Counted from the first letter of the stretch, positions 1 through 11,844 are shown. The stretch is 64,000 bases of DNA from Nectonema munidae (GCA_030549495.1 JAUIRK010000907.1:186001-250000), one strand, 5' to 3'. Notes: a model not told the origin generated them from the sequence alone. Made by a program: numbers and translations.

Positions 1-119
1 TTTCAGTTGAAGTGTCATATGTCAATCATTTTTTAACAGGTATGATTAATTTTTATAAAAAATAAACATACCTGTAGGATTCAGCCTATTTGAAAATGGG
101 TACATATGTGTAAAACACC

Positions 120-890
120 TTATTTGCAAATTTGATTCACGCTTACAAGTATTTTCAAATTCTAAATCCAAAAATAATCTATAATTGGAATTGGCATTGT
201 TGATTTGTTATAAAAATGCGTATATTTCATGTAAAATTTGAATGAATGTTCTCGTAGTCAGATTTTAAATGTTAACCGCAAATTTTATCTTTGGGAACAA
301 TTTTTAGAAGTAAACCACAAATTTATTTTACACTTATAAGTATTTTGAAATCCAAATGCAAAAATAATCTATAAATAAAATTGGCATTGTTGATTTGATA
401 TGAAAATGTGTATATTTCATGTAAAATTTGAATGAGTGTTCTCGGAAACAGATTTTAGAAATAAACCGCAACTTTGTTTCACACTTATAAGTATTTTTAA
501 ATTATAAATGCAAAAACAATACATAAATGAAATTGGCATTGTTGATTTGTTATAAAAGCGTGTATATTTCATGTAAAATTTTAATTAATGTTCTCGGAGA
601 TAGATTTTAAAAATAAACCGCAAATTTGTTTCACATTGATTAGCATTTTCAAATTCTAAATGCAAAAAGAATTTATAAATGAAATTGCGATTGTTGATTT
701 GTTATAATAATGTGTATATTCCATGTAAAATTTGAATGAATGTTTTCAGAGACAGATTTTAGAAGTAAACCGCAAGTTTGTTACTTACTAAAAAGTATTT
801 TCAATTTCTAAATTCTAAAAATAAGTCCAAAAATGAAATCAGCATGCCCGATTTGATATAAAAAAAATATATTTCATGTAAAATTTGAAG
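120..890. repeat. Tandem array, 152-bp unit, about five copies
   Basis: The marker ggcattgttgatttg and the phrase atttcatgtaaaatttgaa recur down the stretch. Marker positions are about 191, 381, 533, 685 and 837, so the last three intervals are 152 bp and the first is 190 bp. The extra 38 bp in the first interval looks like a partial internal duplication of the 'aaccgcaaattt' part. Copies differ by scattered substitutions and the fifth is the most diverged. No open frame is conserved. It is a small satellite-like array, and its left edge may lie outside the window. Confidence 0.85.
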
Positions 891-1029
891 GTATATTTTG
901 ATATGTTTCTCATCAATCAAAATTTTGATTGACATTTCCCAAAAAAATAACCATGATTTTGAAAAAATATTAACTATAAAGTGTTATGTGTTCAAAACTG
1001 TATATATTTATAAATTTTCAAACGAGTAT

Positions 1030-1285
1030 ATAATATAGAACCAAAGTTATAAGATTAACTAGAGATACTGTCAGAATTTTGCTGAAAAAGTTTAACTTTT
1101 GATTTTGATTGACAGATTTAGGCATGAAAGGTCATTCAACTGCCATGAGAATGGTATAAAAAGATGCAGCTATCAATTTTAGGAAATGTCACGAAGTATG
1201 GTAGCAAAAGATGTAGCCAATTTGGTACAAGAGAAATTTTAATTGAGGAGCTCCCCCCCCCTGTCACCTATAGGGTTAAAACCAA
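1030..1285 (+). repeat. Dispersed repeat, copy A (partner at 6,110)
   Basis: This segment aligns with 6,110-6,362 in the same orientation. Shared phrases include 'ttgattttgattgacag', 'aaaagatgcagcta' and 'gattttaggaaatgtca', and both copies end with a C-rich patch followed by 'atagggtta'. No protein-coding signal is conserved between them. It ends where hAT coding similarity begins. The family is not recognised. Confidence 0.75.
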
Positions 1286-1289
1286 AATT

Positions 1290-2672
1290 TTCAGATATTT
1301 TGCAAATGTGAAAAATAATTCAACCCAATTTGTTGTGAATTACATTGATGGACTCAAAATAGAATTTGATGAGTGAAGTCACGGCTTTCATATTCATGGA
1401 TCCTTATTCTCATTTCTCATCAAACCTGATATAGTTAAGCTAGGAAATACTCAGCTTGAACTTTTAGTTGGGTGGATGTTGATGATTTCGAAATGCAACA
1501 AGTTGAATTTAGATCTTAATAACTATGGACATCTAAGTTTGCTGAACTGAGAAAAAAACTGGAAGAGGAAAATTTAGAAAAGTCTTCTGCTATCCTTGAA
1601 TCTTGGACATCTCTGCCGAATTCTTACATGGGTGTGAAAAAAATTGCTTTTCCTCTTCTTTCAACTTTTGCTTCAACCTACTACTCTGAATAAATTTTCC
1701 CACATTAAAGCGGATGTCGAAACCACATAGAAATGGCTTCACTCCTTAAAATTCAGAAAATTGCGTGAAACTTAAGTAACAAGGTATTGTCTTTGGCTAT
1801 TGAAGATTTGGCTAAAGTTATCAAAGAGTCGAGCACTAATTACTGATTATTATTATTGTATATTTATATAAATAAATTTGTATATAAGAGTTAAATAAAT
1901 TATAAAACAATTATGTTAAATTTGGAGTGTGTCCACGTTAAGGTCTTTTTTTAATTCCTCGGGGAACGAGGACCTCGTAATTTTTGAAAATTTTCCCGGG
2001 GATTCCCCGGGGAAGAAAAAGCGATTTTTTTACTGTAAAAACTGTTCAGAAAAGAAAATTTAAAAGTCTCATATAAGATTTTTATTGAAAAAAATTTTAA
2101 TGCATAAAAGATTTATGTTTTAAAAAATATCTAAGAAAAATTAGAGCGTTCAAAGTTTCATCATTCAACTGGTTTCTTATTTTTGTAGAAAAATAACTCA
2201 TTGACGAAAACACTCTTTCGGCATCCACAGAAGTTGGTTTTATGCTCTTTAAATTTTTGAATAAAATTTCTAAAACTTCGGGCCTCCTATTTGTTTCTAA
2301 ATAAAGGTCAAATGTTTTTTTCATTATTTCCTCTATGCTTGAAATCTTGCTTTTAGTTTCACGTTCTTCATTTTCATTAATCTTGAGAAATTCGTCCAAT
2401 TCCTCCTTCACGCTTTTCTTCTCTGTTTTTTGGTTGCCAACGATTAATCTTTCATCTTTCTTCTCCGTTACTTCGATATTTTTGTCGTTGGATTCGACAA
2501 AATATTTTTTTCAAAAATTCCCCGAGGAAATTTAAAAATTTTTTTCGAGGACGAGGGTTTTGAAATTTCACGATTCCCCGGGGACTTGAGGACGAGGAAT
2601 CCCGGCGTCGACACCCTAGTTGGCATTCGAGGTGATTTGAAAAGTGTTAAGTTGGCACGCTGCCGACCCCTG
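1290..2672 (+). mobile_element. hAT transposon remnant, GTF2IRD2/ZBED5-like, C-terminal part
   Basis: Plus-strand translation in shifting frames gives motifs of the C-terminal half of hAT transposases of the GTF2IRD2/ZBED5 type: 'DDFEMQQVEF', 'ILESWTSLPNSYMGVKKIAF' and 'LLSTFASTYYSE' (about 1,470-1,690). The last block belongs to the hAT dimerisation region. Several stops and frame changes are present, so it is dead. The right end is recognisable: 'gccgacccctg' ending at 2,672 is the reverse complement of a typical hAT terminus beginning CAGGGGTCGGC. The bases after it, ttatagat, are a good 8-bp target duplication candidate. The left terminus and N-terminal half are missing. A second hAT derivative lies inside it at about 1,930-2,619. 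Confidence 0.8.
1930..2619 (-). mobile_element. hAT deletion derivative inserted in the previous hAT
   Basis: The ends carry imperfect terminal inverted repeats: the right end reversed reads 'tagggtgtcgacgccggga' and the left reads 'gtgtgtccacgtta'. Both are followed by G/C-rich 'cctcgggga' and 'ccccgggga' phrases that stand out against AT-rich surroundings. The minus-strand reading frame 2,411-2,097 ends with a hAT dimerisation domain ('SVDAERVFSSMSYFSTKIRN', then 'LNDETLNALIFLRYF'). Only this C-terminal piece of transposase is present, so it is an internally deleted copy. Flanking 8-mers ttggagtg (1,922) and ttggcatt (2,620) match at five of eight positions, a weak, aged target duplication. 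Confidence 0.75.
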
Positions 2673-2674
2673 TT

Positions 2675-2880
2675 ATAGATAATGTAAATGGAAAGAAAGT
2701 TTTAAAAAATACAGAAAACCATTCTTGTTTAGCTTTAACGATAAAAAACAAATATTCAAAAATAATTCTACTTTTTAAAGATTTAAATTAAAATTATCCC
2801 GGAATTAACTATATTCCAGGGAACAAAATTTAGTGCTCATACCCAAAACCCAAGAGAGAAACAGTAGTAAGAAATCTTGT
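2675..2880. repeat. Dispersed repeat, partner at 47,437-47,625
   Basis: The phrases 'gaaagaaagtt', 'cagaaaaccattc', 'aaaacaaatat' and 'ctttttaaa' occur in the same order and spacing at 47,440-47,570. No coding signal is shared. The copy at 47 kb continues leftwards without the hAT terminus that stands at 2,672 here, so it gives an approximate pre-insertion sequence for that hAT. Confidence 0.7.
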
Positions 2881-4057
2881 CGAAACGCCTCTCCGTATGA
2901 TACCAGGGGATCGTGTTATACTGCTTCTATAGGTGCGTTTTAAGCTTTGCGTGAGCTTGATTTTGTGTACAGCTTGGAGGGAACCTTGTTGTGAAGTAAA
3001 TCTACCGATCTCAAAAGGAACGACGCAATTGGCCTTCTACTCTTAAACCTATCTGTAAAAAACATGTAGTTTAATTATACGCGTCATTTTCACAAGTTCT
3101 TCTTCATCAGTGCACAATTCTCTCTTCTAATAATAATGAGCGAATTTCATTTTTCAAGAGCTTAAATCATGCAGTGTTGGTTGAGTGGTATTTCATCTTT
3201 GCAAGATGGCGAAGAGTTCTTTTTAGAAAGAGCCTTCTTCAAAGGTCGTCGTTCTTCCATTTTAACATCAGTATTGCTATGTATGCACAGCATTATGATG
3301 CTCGCCTGGCGGACCACTCAACTCTTTTTAATCAAAGTAGTTTAACACTTTCTCGGCAGTAAGTTCTTTTAATCTCTTGCAAACAACTTTTTTTCTGTTA
3401 ACACGATGTAATCTTGTTACTTTTTCAGTCCTGAATTTCAATTTTATTTTTTCGTAAACATTCTTTTCCTAAAATGAATATTTATTTCCCATTAAAATTT
3501 TCAACTTATTGGGTGTCACTCTAACTAAACCGAGTACTTTTGGGCCTCCTTAATTTTATTCTTCTTCCTTGGTTATCCTTCCCTTCGTTTATTAATTGAG
3601 ACAGCTTTGAACTATATATCCCAATAGTGCCTCAATTATTCTGCTTACAAATTTTCTATCAACTTGTAGTCTGTACTTCATTTATATACATTATATGGTA
3701 TCTAATTTTGCACTTTTTCCTGAACGGGGACTGCCTTGGTAGCTCAGAAATTTATTTTGTGCCATCTATATTCTTAAAATCATTTCTAGAGATTTGTTTA
3801 GCTTAGAATTTAAAAGATTTCAGAGCTTTTCTATAGAAGAGAATCTCTTTGTTAATCTTAGTAAGCAATTCCGGTTATTTGCTAACCAATACTTTTTCAA
3901 AAATCGTCTTCTCCCGGAAATCATTCGTAATCCTCTTTTTTAATTGCAAAAAGTTTTTCTTTATTATCTAAAATACCCTCTCATTAAGATATTTTTTCAA
4001 ATTCTAAATACTAGATTTTTACACCAGGTGTATTTTTCCATTTGAATAATGTTTATA
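2881..4057. other. No gene recognised
   Basis: AT-rich sequence without a convincing coding frame. A 10-bp inverted repeat (gttgagtggt near 3,180, accactcaac near 3,314) brackets a 62-codon open frame that resembles nothing I know. I attach no function to it. Confidence 0.5.
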
Positions 4058-4605
4058 CACATAGGCGTCAGCTGCAACATTTCCAGAGTGGAGCAAAAAA
4101 GGTTAAATGGAAAAGAATGCATTTATTGGTAAAAGTGAAATCTATGAATCATGAAATCATAAAAACACATTATATATGAAAATTGGAGAGAAAAAGGACA
4201 TTTTAATTTGAGCTTTCTTTTGCCTGCACTTCTGAAGAGCTACTTTGAAATAAAAACTTCAAGCGTGTTGGCTTTTGTCCAAATTTATCGATCACTTTTT
4301 GAATGATTTTATTTTTGTTCTCAGAAACCATTCCTCGTTGAACACTCATCATGCACAGTCCAGATAAACTTCCTTCTGCCACTGTTGACCTTAACCAAGG
4401 TTTTACCCTTCTCATAGTTTTAAAGGATCTCTCCACTGTGCAGGTTGTTACAGGTAATGTTAGACCAATAAGAATGGCCTGTCGAACAGAAGAAAATAGA
4501 TCAGTGTGTTTGAGCATTCTTTGAAGTCCATCTTCGCATCCATCATCTTGTTTCTTCCTTGCTAACCATATTACAAAACAAGTGAATGCTTCAGCAAAAA
4601 CTTTG
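4058..4605 (-). mobile_element. hAT remnant, P52rIPK (THAP0)-like C-terminus
   Basis: The minus-strand frame from about 4,605 to 4,203 reads 'KHTDLFSSVRQAILIGLTLP', 'VTTCTVERSFKTMRRVKPWL' and 'GLCMMSVQRGM'. This is the characteristic C-terminal dimerisation region of hAT proteins related to the 52 kDa repressor of the inhibitor of protein kinase. The coding strand runs towards a terminus near 4,058 whose 'ataggcgtcagctgcaac' resembles the GGCGTAGC-type end of that lineage. Only the last part of the transposase is present. The 5' side stops abruptly at a 20-bp palindromic junction with a Tigger element (4,606-4,696). Confidence 0.8.
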
Positions 4606-4696
4606 AAAAGTTATTTTGTATTAAGATATTGTATTCGATTTTGCATTGCATGCTTGCTGAATAATTTTGATTTGTTCTTAATACAAAATAACTTTT
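4606..4696. repeat. Perfect 20-bp inverted repeat at a Tigger/hAT junction
   Basis: Bases 4,606-4,625 and 4,677-4,696 are exact reverse complements, separated by 51 bp. The structure lies exactly where Tigger coding similarity (right) gives way to hAT coding similarity (left). No terminal inverted repeat of either element is at this point, so it looks like a rearrangement scar and not a normal insertion end. Confidence 0.85.
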
Positions 4697-5628
4697 TTAT
4701 TAACAATTCTGCTTTTGGATGAGCAGAACAATTAAAGAGAAGTATTATCCTGCAGTTATGGTCTAAGACAACAGAGTCACAATGAGCTCTTGCTTCAGGT
4801 GCAAAGTGATTCTGAAACCAATCCAATATCAGTTCAGTTGTTGCTCATCCTTTTTGTTGGCCCTGTAAATTACAGGAAAATGAGTCATACCTTTGAAAGC
4901 TTGATGATGTTGACTCTTACCAATGACTAGCAACTTACACCTGTGGGTTCCTGCAGTATTGGAACATCCCAGGAAAGTAACGCGTTCTTTTAGTGCTTTG
5001 TGACGTGATGGCGACTCTGCATCCTCTGATTTCAGTGTTTTTCTGGGTGTACATTTCCAAAATAGTGCGCATTCATCTGCATTATATACCTGATCTGGAC
5101 TTAAATGTTCATCAGTGACAAGCTTGCCAAACTCGGTAATAAATTTTGCAGCAGCTTCCTTGTCAACTGATCTTTTTTCACCACACACTAATCGGAATTG
5201 TAGGCCATGTTGAGCTTTGAAACGTTGAAACCAACATTTAGTGTAATCGCACTCATATTCCAGTCCTAGTTCTTTATGAAACAGTTTTGCTTGTTCCTTC
5301 ACAAGATCACCACCAGGCAGTACGACACCTTCACTTTCGCACAATTTAAACCATTTCATAAGTACGATGTCCAGTTCGGCACTTTTACCAGGTTTCATTG
5401 TTTTCCTTTCCAACATCTTCTGTTTAGATTCACTGATAACAAAAAAATTGAGAAGTTGATTTTTCTGTTTTTTAATGTCATAAACTGTTGATGACCCAAT
5501 TTTATATAATTCACATAATCTTTTTACGGACATGCCATTGTCGAGTTTTATAAAATTATATTTAATAATTTTAGCCGCATTACTGATTGTGCCGGTTTAG
5601 TGATTGCTGGATTAGTGATAGTCAACTG
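4697..5628 (-). mobile_element. Tigger (pogo superfamily) transposon, 3'-truncated
   Basis: The minus-strand frame 5,533-4,829 encodes a CENP-B/Tigger transposase. It has an N-terminal psq-type helix-turn-helix ('SVKRLCELYKIGSSTVYDI'), a CENP-B DNA-binding segment ('WFQRFKAQHGLQFR'), and the first catalytic aspartate in 'VYNADECALFW', followed by 'RVTFLGCSNTAGTHRCKLLV'. A frameshift near 4,829 leads into 'WFQNHFAPEARAH' and 'IILLFNCSAHP'. There the usual LLLDNCSAHP has lost its aspartate codon, so the second catalytic residue is missing. The third lies beyond the truncation. The right terminus reads (reversed) CAGTTGACTATCACTAATCC and ends at 5,628, followed by the TA target dinucleotide. The left terminus is absent. 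It is most like Jerky/Tigger proteins and is inactive. Confidence 0.9.
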
Positions 5629-5630
5629 TA

Positions 5631-6109
5631 CTAATTTTGAATGATTTAATACCGGTAACCTACAATTTTGTAGAATTACTTAACTTTTAAGGTAAATTTG
5701 TGCAATGATAAAAAAGTTTGGGAATAAAAATCCATAATTTCTGGGGTGGATATATCGTATGTAACCGCGTTTGTCAACAAAATAAATTTGTCTTACAAAA
5801 AACTTCTTCATGTTTAACCGCAGTCAGGCAAACTTTACAGCAAAACCTTTTATTAGATGAAAAAAGCCCAACTATTGTGGAAGTGTTGATATAAAGGAGA
5901 AATCTGGTAGGTATCGCTTATAACTATTTTAGGCACATTGAATCAAAAAGTGTTAAATATAAAAATTGACTTTATTGACCTAAACTCGAAAAATTGACTT
6001 TGATTGACTTAAAAATTTGAAATTAGTTCACAATTTTTTAGACTAAACAAGTAAAGATCTTCTTCAAATAGTTTTTGTTAAACGGAAATATAAGTTGAAT
6101 TTATTGACT
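5631..6109. other. No gene recognised
   Basis: AT-rich intergenic sequence. Repeated 'ttgattgac' words near 5,990-6,020 lead into the dispersed repeat that follows. No coding frame or structural repeat is visible. Confidence 0.5.
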
Positions 6110-6362
6110 TTTACTCGCACTAGTTATAAGTTATAGACATTTTAATATAAAAATTTTGTTGAAAAAAATGTACATTTGATTTTGATTGACAGTTTTTGAC
6201 ATGAGAGGGTCATTCAAGCACCATGAAAATGTTATCAAAAGATGCAGCTAACGATTTTAGGAAATGTCAAAAAGTTTGAGGCCATATAATTTAGCTAATT
6301 TTGTACAATAGAATTTTTAGTTAAGCACCCCCCTCCCCCGTCACTGATATGATAGGGTTAAG
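6110..6362 (+). repeat. Dispersed repeat, copy B (partner at 1,030)
   Basis: It aligns with 1,030-1,285 over about 250 bp, including the C-rich patch near 6,325-6,340 and the ending 'gatagggttaa'. The copies have diverged by substitutions and small indels, so this is an old pair, not a recent duplication. Confidence 0.75.
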
Positions 6363-7595
6363 CTTTATCTCTATTGATTACTGTAACTGGGAGAATTAAA
6401 TATTTAAAGAATGAAGTCTTTTATTCCAGAAATCAAATATGGTATTTTAATTCTTAGAAATTCATTTTGTTTAATGTTTTCGTTTTTTATCAAGATAAAT
6501 AGTTGGCTACGTTTGGCTTGAAATTTTTATTCTTTCCATCATCACCATGGAACTGGTCTATTTTAATCAAAAATCGCTAACTTTAGGGAAAACATGTTTA
6601 GCACCTCCTCAATCATCAATCAAACCAATAATAATAATGATCTGTTATTGAATTAGGAAGTCTTCTGAGGCCAGATAACTAACCTAGATTATAAATAGGT
6701 TTTTGATAAATTGATAGTATTTTTCAAATTTTTGTAGGTAAGCAAAATAAGGAAAAATTTCTTGGCTAGGATATATTAGACCGTGTTTCATGGCTTCCAG
6801 ATCCTATTGGATTATCATTAGAGAGAAATCTTATTTTCATTAACATATATATGCTGATGTGAAAATGGGGCAAAAATTTTGTTTTCATAATTCCAGTTCC
6901 ATAATTCCAGCTAATAATAGTTCCATAATTCCAGCTTCATTTCAAAAGCTGCCAATTTTTTATGACGATAGACAATTGTTATCTTCTTTCTTTGCAGCGT
7001 AAGGTTAAGGGAATTTTTCAAATTCGGAATCATTTTTTTCTTCGTAACCCAGAAAACAGACTAGCTGAAGACATCTGATTTAAAGAATACACTATTTTAA
7101 TGACTTCATTTGAGACATTTTTCAACTCATTAGGTATGGTTTTCATTGGTTTGGCGGTGAATAGCGCACTGTCTACTAATTACATCTAAAGAATTTTGCT
7201 TAACCAGAGTCTGAAAACTACAACGACAACAAGGAATTGCCAGAGCGCGGTCTGTACATACTAATGGTGAAATAGCGCTAAGAATTTCTTAGCGCTAAAC
7301 GCTTATTTTTTGTTAGCGATAAGCGCTATCGTAACACCGCGCTGTCCACCCGGGCTCCAGGCCCAGTCCTGGTCCCAAAACCAACCACACCACCACCTAA
7401 ACAGCTCAATAACCAGTCTCTCACCTCATAACACAGTACATAAAGACAACACACAGAGCAGAGTGATTCTAATTGACAAATAAAAAATAAAATCAAACAT
7501 TCTTAAAACCAAAATTAGAAGAGCTATATTTGAATAACATGAAAAAACTAAATACAATCTGAAAGGTAGGAGAGTTTTCTGGGTTCAAAAGGTGC
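6363..7595. other. No gene recognised; contains a perfect palindrome
   Basis: No convincing coding frame. A 23-bp palindrome with 11-bp perfect arms and a one-base centre lies at 7,274-7,296 (arm agcgctaagaa), followed by a second, shorter GCG-containing inverted pair at about 7,301-7,325. The stretch 7,335-7,460 is richer in C and lacks a recognisable function. Confidence 0.55.
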
Positions 7596-7599
7596 CCAA

Positions 7600-8538
7600 G
7601 CATTGACATGACTCTTTCGGCGGATGTACTTTATGCGTGGACGCTGCCGTACTTCAAAAACAGCTTTGACAACACTGGATAAAGATTAGTTGTTTTCCAT
7701 TAGGAGCCGCTTTGAAAGTTCCCTCACAGAACCATCTTTTCTTAGACTTCACAGTGTTGAGATTCTGTGTTGTTGAATATATTTTTACACCATTTTCATC
7801 AAATAATAAGAATGGCTCTCTCTCCCCTTGTTGTTATAGTCAAGTTTTCACCTCTAAAAGTTGAATTGCGAACGCTCCTTATTGTCCGAGCCAGAGATCC
7901 TTTTTTTGGAAGCTTTCCAACTATGGATACTTGAACATCGTTTATGCGCTGATTTATTATAGACGATGGAATTTCTTCAGAATGTTGAGAACGAATTTTT
8001 ATCTTATGTATAACTTTTATAACATTTCTATGAGCACCTTCTTGCTGATGTGAATGCTCTGTAGTTTTGCAAATTGTTTCACCTTGCGTTATTGCTCTGC
8101 CGTTACAATAATGCTGTTTTTCACATTTCTAATAAATTCGTTCACTTTATCTATCACGTATGCATAGCCTTCATGTAGCAGTTTCCTTCCACCCATTTGA
8201 GTCTTGATTATTTCCATTATGATGGGTTTGGTAGAATGGAAATTTATAGAAACTTTTAAATCTTGAAGGAAGTTAATTGGTGACTAAATCTCTAACAGAC
8301 TGAAAAATAAATGTAAATTATGATAAATAAATAAATGGATACTTTATTTTCTCTCTCATTATCGTTTATCATTTATCATTGTCTGTTCGATACATTGTAC
8401 TTTATTCTCTATCATTTATCGTTTATCATTTATCCTCCCCTTGTCTTTATCATTTATCATTATCTGTTCGACACATTGTCTGTTCGACACTTTGTCCATT
8501 CAACAATTTGTCTTTCGACATTCTGTCCGCACACGATT
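7600..8538 (-). mobile_element. MULE (Mutator-like) fragment with FLYWCH finger
   Basis: Minus-strand translation from about 8,217 gives a FLYWCH-type zinc-binding segment ('GGRKLLHEGYAYVIDKV', a CNGRA block, then a His-rich stretch). The linker typical of MULE proteins follows ('LPKKGSLARTIRSVRN'), and then the start of the transposase domain ('KRWFCEGTFKAAPNG', the usual W..DGTFK..P block, about 7,680-7,720). The catalytic core after this is lost. Upstream, 8,335-8,538 holds short imperfect direct repeats of the type 'ttcgacactttgtc', resembling MULE subterminal repeats and forming its 5' end. Beyond 8,540 the sequence becomes a hAT transposase, so this MULE appears inserted into it. Several stops are present. 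Confidence 0.75.
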
Positions 8539-8540
8539 TT

Positions 8541-9740
8541 CACAATCTCTCCAACAGCAGGTTCATTGAGAAAACTTCGGAAGATGATTGTAGTTGACGT
8601 GAATCTTGTTTTTACTTCACCCTTTAAACTGATTGGCTTGATGTTTCTCTTTAACTGCTCCTTCTGAATGTTACCTTTCAATTTTGGCGACATGTTTGCT
8701 TTTGCCCTGATCTTGCTCAATTTTTTGCGAAGATCAGTCAACTTCTTTAAACTTTCAAGAGCCTTCTGACTGGATTTACTTTTGATATGGGGCAAACAAC
8801 CATTTCTATTAGCAAAGGTTGCTTTCATGGTCGGCTCATTGTCTGTGGTGGTCGAGACCACCTTCTAATCAATTCCATGATCATCCAAACTATTTTTAAC
8901 TACATTTCCGTATACTGGAGCTGTCTTTGAGTCGGATTTGACAACATCTAGAATCTTCTTCTTTGACTAGATTTAAGATCTATCCAATGAGAATTTATGT
9001 CAATAAAAGTCTTCTCGGTGAGACTCGTACCTGCGTCGGTGGTCACAGACAAATGATCAATATTTTTGAAAGCTTCAACAACTTTCTTCTTCTTAGCATC
9101 ATACAGCTTGTCAATATCTTTGGCTAACGTTATACGTTAAGATAAATGTAATCGAGGATCGGCTAGATTTATAATCTTTTTCAGTCCTTCATCTTCGACA
9201 ATTGAAAGAGGCCTGGACTGCTGTGAAACCCACTCAAGACACAGATTTCTTAATTCCATTTGCTTCGGATGATCTTTGTTGTACTTTGTAACAGAACTAC
9301 TCTTCAAACTAAAATGCTGCGTGAGTTTTGGCTGGTTGTTATTTTTTTCATCCTTTCTTCAAATGATTTCTTACATTTCCTGGACTACCATTGTACTTGA
9401 ATCGCTTTCAACAAAAGGCGCAAACAACTTCGTTAGCTACAAGTTTTCCATCAACTTTTCTTTGTCCTGCAAATCTCAATATTTTACTTGGGGTGGAACT
9501 CCTACGTTTGATTATGAAAGAGTAAAGCAGATCATCTTTCCACTTTAACTGGACTGAGGAATTAGCTCCGAGCTTTTTAAAAGTTTCTTCTTTGGGTTCT
9601 TTCTTTTCGTCACCGTCAAAAACTTCTTCATTACCTTCATCATCATTATTGTTGTCTATTGTATCTTCCAAATCCGACAATCCTCCTTCATAGTCATCTG
9701 AGGGACAATCGACATCACTGTCACTATTTAGGGTGGGCAT
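8541..9740 (-). mobile_element. hAT transposase remnant, ZBED4/6-like
   Basis: Reading down the minus strand from 9,740: an acidic N-terminus ('DSDVDCPSDDYEGGLSDLED'), a BED-finger-like segment with 'VVCAFC', a 'SSSVTKYNKDHPKQMELRNL' block, 'SRPLSIVEDEGLKKIINLAD' (typical of ZBED4-like hATs), the 'ITLAKDIDKLYDAKKKKV' linker, 'LSVTTDAGTS' with the first catalytic aspartate region, and 'LKGEVKTRFTSTTIIFRSFL' (the usual V.TRWNST block). Frame changes and stops separate these blocks. The C-terminal third is missing because the MULE at 7,600-8,538 interrupts it. No left or right terminus was recognised. Confidence 0.8.
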
Positions 9741-9834
9741 TTAATTTTTTTTGGAGGAGAATATATGAACGAATTTTGATTTCATATCTAAATATATCAT
9801 ATTTTTATTTAATTTTGGTAGAAGAGACATAAAA

Positions 9835-10160
9835 GTTTTTGGGGGGGTGAAAACGTTTTTTTTTTCACCCCTTTTGTAAAATGTGTGGTCCTTTTCACCG
9901 CTGTGTTTTTAAAAATGGGCACTTTTTTGAAAAAAATATATATAAAAAAAAAAAGTGGTTTTTTTTTTTTAAAAATTTTTAAAAAAAATACAAAATATTT
10001 TTTAAAAAAATTCTTTTTTTTGGAGGCGTTTTTTTTAAATTTTACTCCTTTTTTTATAAATTTTTTTAAAAAAATTTTAAAAAAAAAAAAAAACATAAAA
10101 ATTTAAAAAAAAAAAAAAAAAAAAAATAAAAAAAAAAAAAAAAAAAATTTTTGATACTTT
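9835..10160. repeat. Low-complexity A/T homopolymer tract
   Basis: Long runs of T and A alternate with short breaks, ending in about 50 A-rich bases at 10,090-10,147. Open frames on both strands here are artefacts of Phe and Lys codons. Part of it is self-complementary simply through A/T runs. No function is inferred. Confidence 0.9.
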
Positions 10161-10375
10161 ATAAGTTGAAGGGATAACTTCTTTTGGTCTCAAATCATAC
10201 CGACTCAACTATAATTCGAGGTAATTGTTAAATTATAAATTTCACTGAAAAAAGCTCAACTTTTATACAAAGATATAGCGATATCATTTTCGTCGAGGAT
10301 TTAAGTTAGCATAAATTTGAAATTTTGTGCTCACTCATTTATATGACATTCTAAATAAGTTAGATTAGTGAAATC

Positions 10376-10992
10376 CGTTTATATCGAAGTCGGTTATAAC
10401 GAAATTCAGCTTATAACGAGACTATTTTCTTGCCTCGTTAAAATCTCCTTTTTTCATGTTTAGATTAAACCGCCTATAATGAAGTCGGTTATAATGAAAT
10501 CCAGGAAATAGCGTATTAATTTCTTAGCCTCTTAGGCATTATCAATTAACCTGGTATAACGTAGCTCCCCCAAACCACGGAAGATTACGAACGTGTTGGA
10601 AGCTCTCGCATATTTAAAAGACTATAAGATTTAATCAAGGGTTTTGATGAATATAACAGATCATATGATCTATCGGTAGAGTGTTGTAAAAGACCAGAAA
10701 ATGACAGACTTTGTTTAAGACTCGTAATAAATTTATTTTTGTATTTATATGTCTTTTATATTCACTAAGTATTGCACTTATATATTTTATTGACGATGTG
10801 CATGAATATGATTTAGATTTACATGTGTGTGTTTATTGCATAATCTATGATGTAAAATGTTTGTATATTTAAAATAAAAGATGTTTATTCACAAATTTTT
10901 GTCTGTATTATGTCCTTCGTGATTTAACGAAATTCGCATACAACGAACTAAAATTGACCCCCATGGTATTTTGTTATAATCAGATTTTACTG
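10376..10992. mobile_element. Pogo/Tigger-like non-autonomous element, 617 bp
   Basis: The left end 'tagtgaaatccgtttat' and the right end reversed 'cagtaaaatctgattataac' are imperfect inverted repeats of the CAGT(A/G)AAA..TATAACGAA type seen in pogo/mariner-class elements. Subterminal 'ggttataacgaaat' phrases are also present. The right end is followed by TA. Inside, plus-strand 'KITNVLEALAYLKDY' near 10,575-10,615 resembles the C-terminal tail of Tigger transposases, so this is probably an internally deleted Tigger. Confidence 0.65.
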
Positions 10993-10994
10993 TA

Positions 10995-11790
10995 TTTCCT
11001 TTCAATCTTTAGAAATACAGAAGTCCTAAATTCATTGTTCATGTATAATCTAGATCAGGGTTCATTTTATGAAATTAATTTTATGCCCTAAAAATTTTAT
11101 AGGGAAAACGAAACACAATGTATTAACATAGAAGAATCAATAAACAATACTTTAATTTCTTGTAATCGATGTCAAAGTATATTCAAATATAAGTATATTA
11201 GTGAGATATTTGTTATTCTTTTCCTTCCATTCAAAGACTTTTAACTTTTTAAGTCTGATGAAAGCAACCCAAATCATTTTTTGCAGTGCCCAGAATGGGC
11301 TCTGAGCCCTAGGCTGAATAAGCCTGATCTAGATGACTAATTAGTTGCACAATCGCACAGTGAATTTCATAATAGCAAACCTGAAACACGGAAACGACTC
11401 ATGACCTATAAATGCACTTCTGATGCGCGTATCTCAACATAACATTGTGAGGCAAAATAATTTAGTTTATAAGTTAAAAATAAGTATTTATAATTTAATA
11501 AGTGAGTATTACTTTGCTTAATTATGCCTTAGTCTTGCACAGGCACTACTATTCCGAGAGGTTATTTTTGCAATTAACATTGACCTTCTCATGTGAAAAT
11601 GCTTTTCGTATACTTTTGTGGTTTCATTGTTTATATATATATATGCTCACAGTTTTAGAAGTGAAAATTTGAAAAATAGCATCTTTTTTCTTAAATAAAT
11701 ATATGCACATGGATATTTTGTTCTTTTAATTATTTTTAACTCGATAATGGTTTTTTCGTATTGAGGGCAATAGGATTGAAACCTTTCATG
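10995..11790. other. No gene recognised
   Basis: AT-rich intergenic sequence with a short (TA)n run near 11,632-11,643. No coding frame, repeat family or structural element is supported. Confidence 0.5.
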
Positions 11791-11795
11791 AAATA

Positions 11796-11832
11796 GAAGA
11801 AGAAGAAGAAGAACAAGAAGAAGAAGTTTATT
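11796..11832 (-). repeat. Retroposon-style 3' tail: AATAAA followed by (CTT)n, minus strand
   Basis: Read on the minus strand, a polyadenylation signal AATAAA (11,832-11,827) runs directly into an interrupted CTT repeat extending to 11,796. The upstream word GTTTGAAAATAAAC is shared with the tail at 48,59x. This is the form of 3' end used by several non-LTR retrotransposons that finish in a microsatellite. The body further right carries no recognisable coding sequence. Confidence 0.55.
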
Positions 11833-11844
11833 TTCAAACCGTGA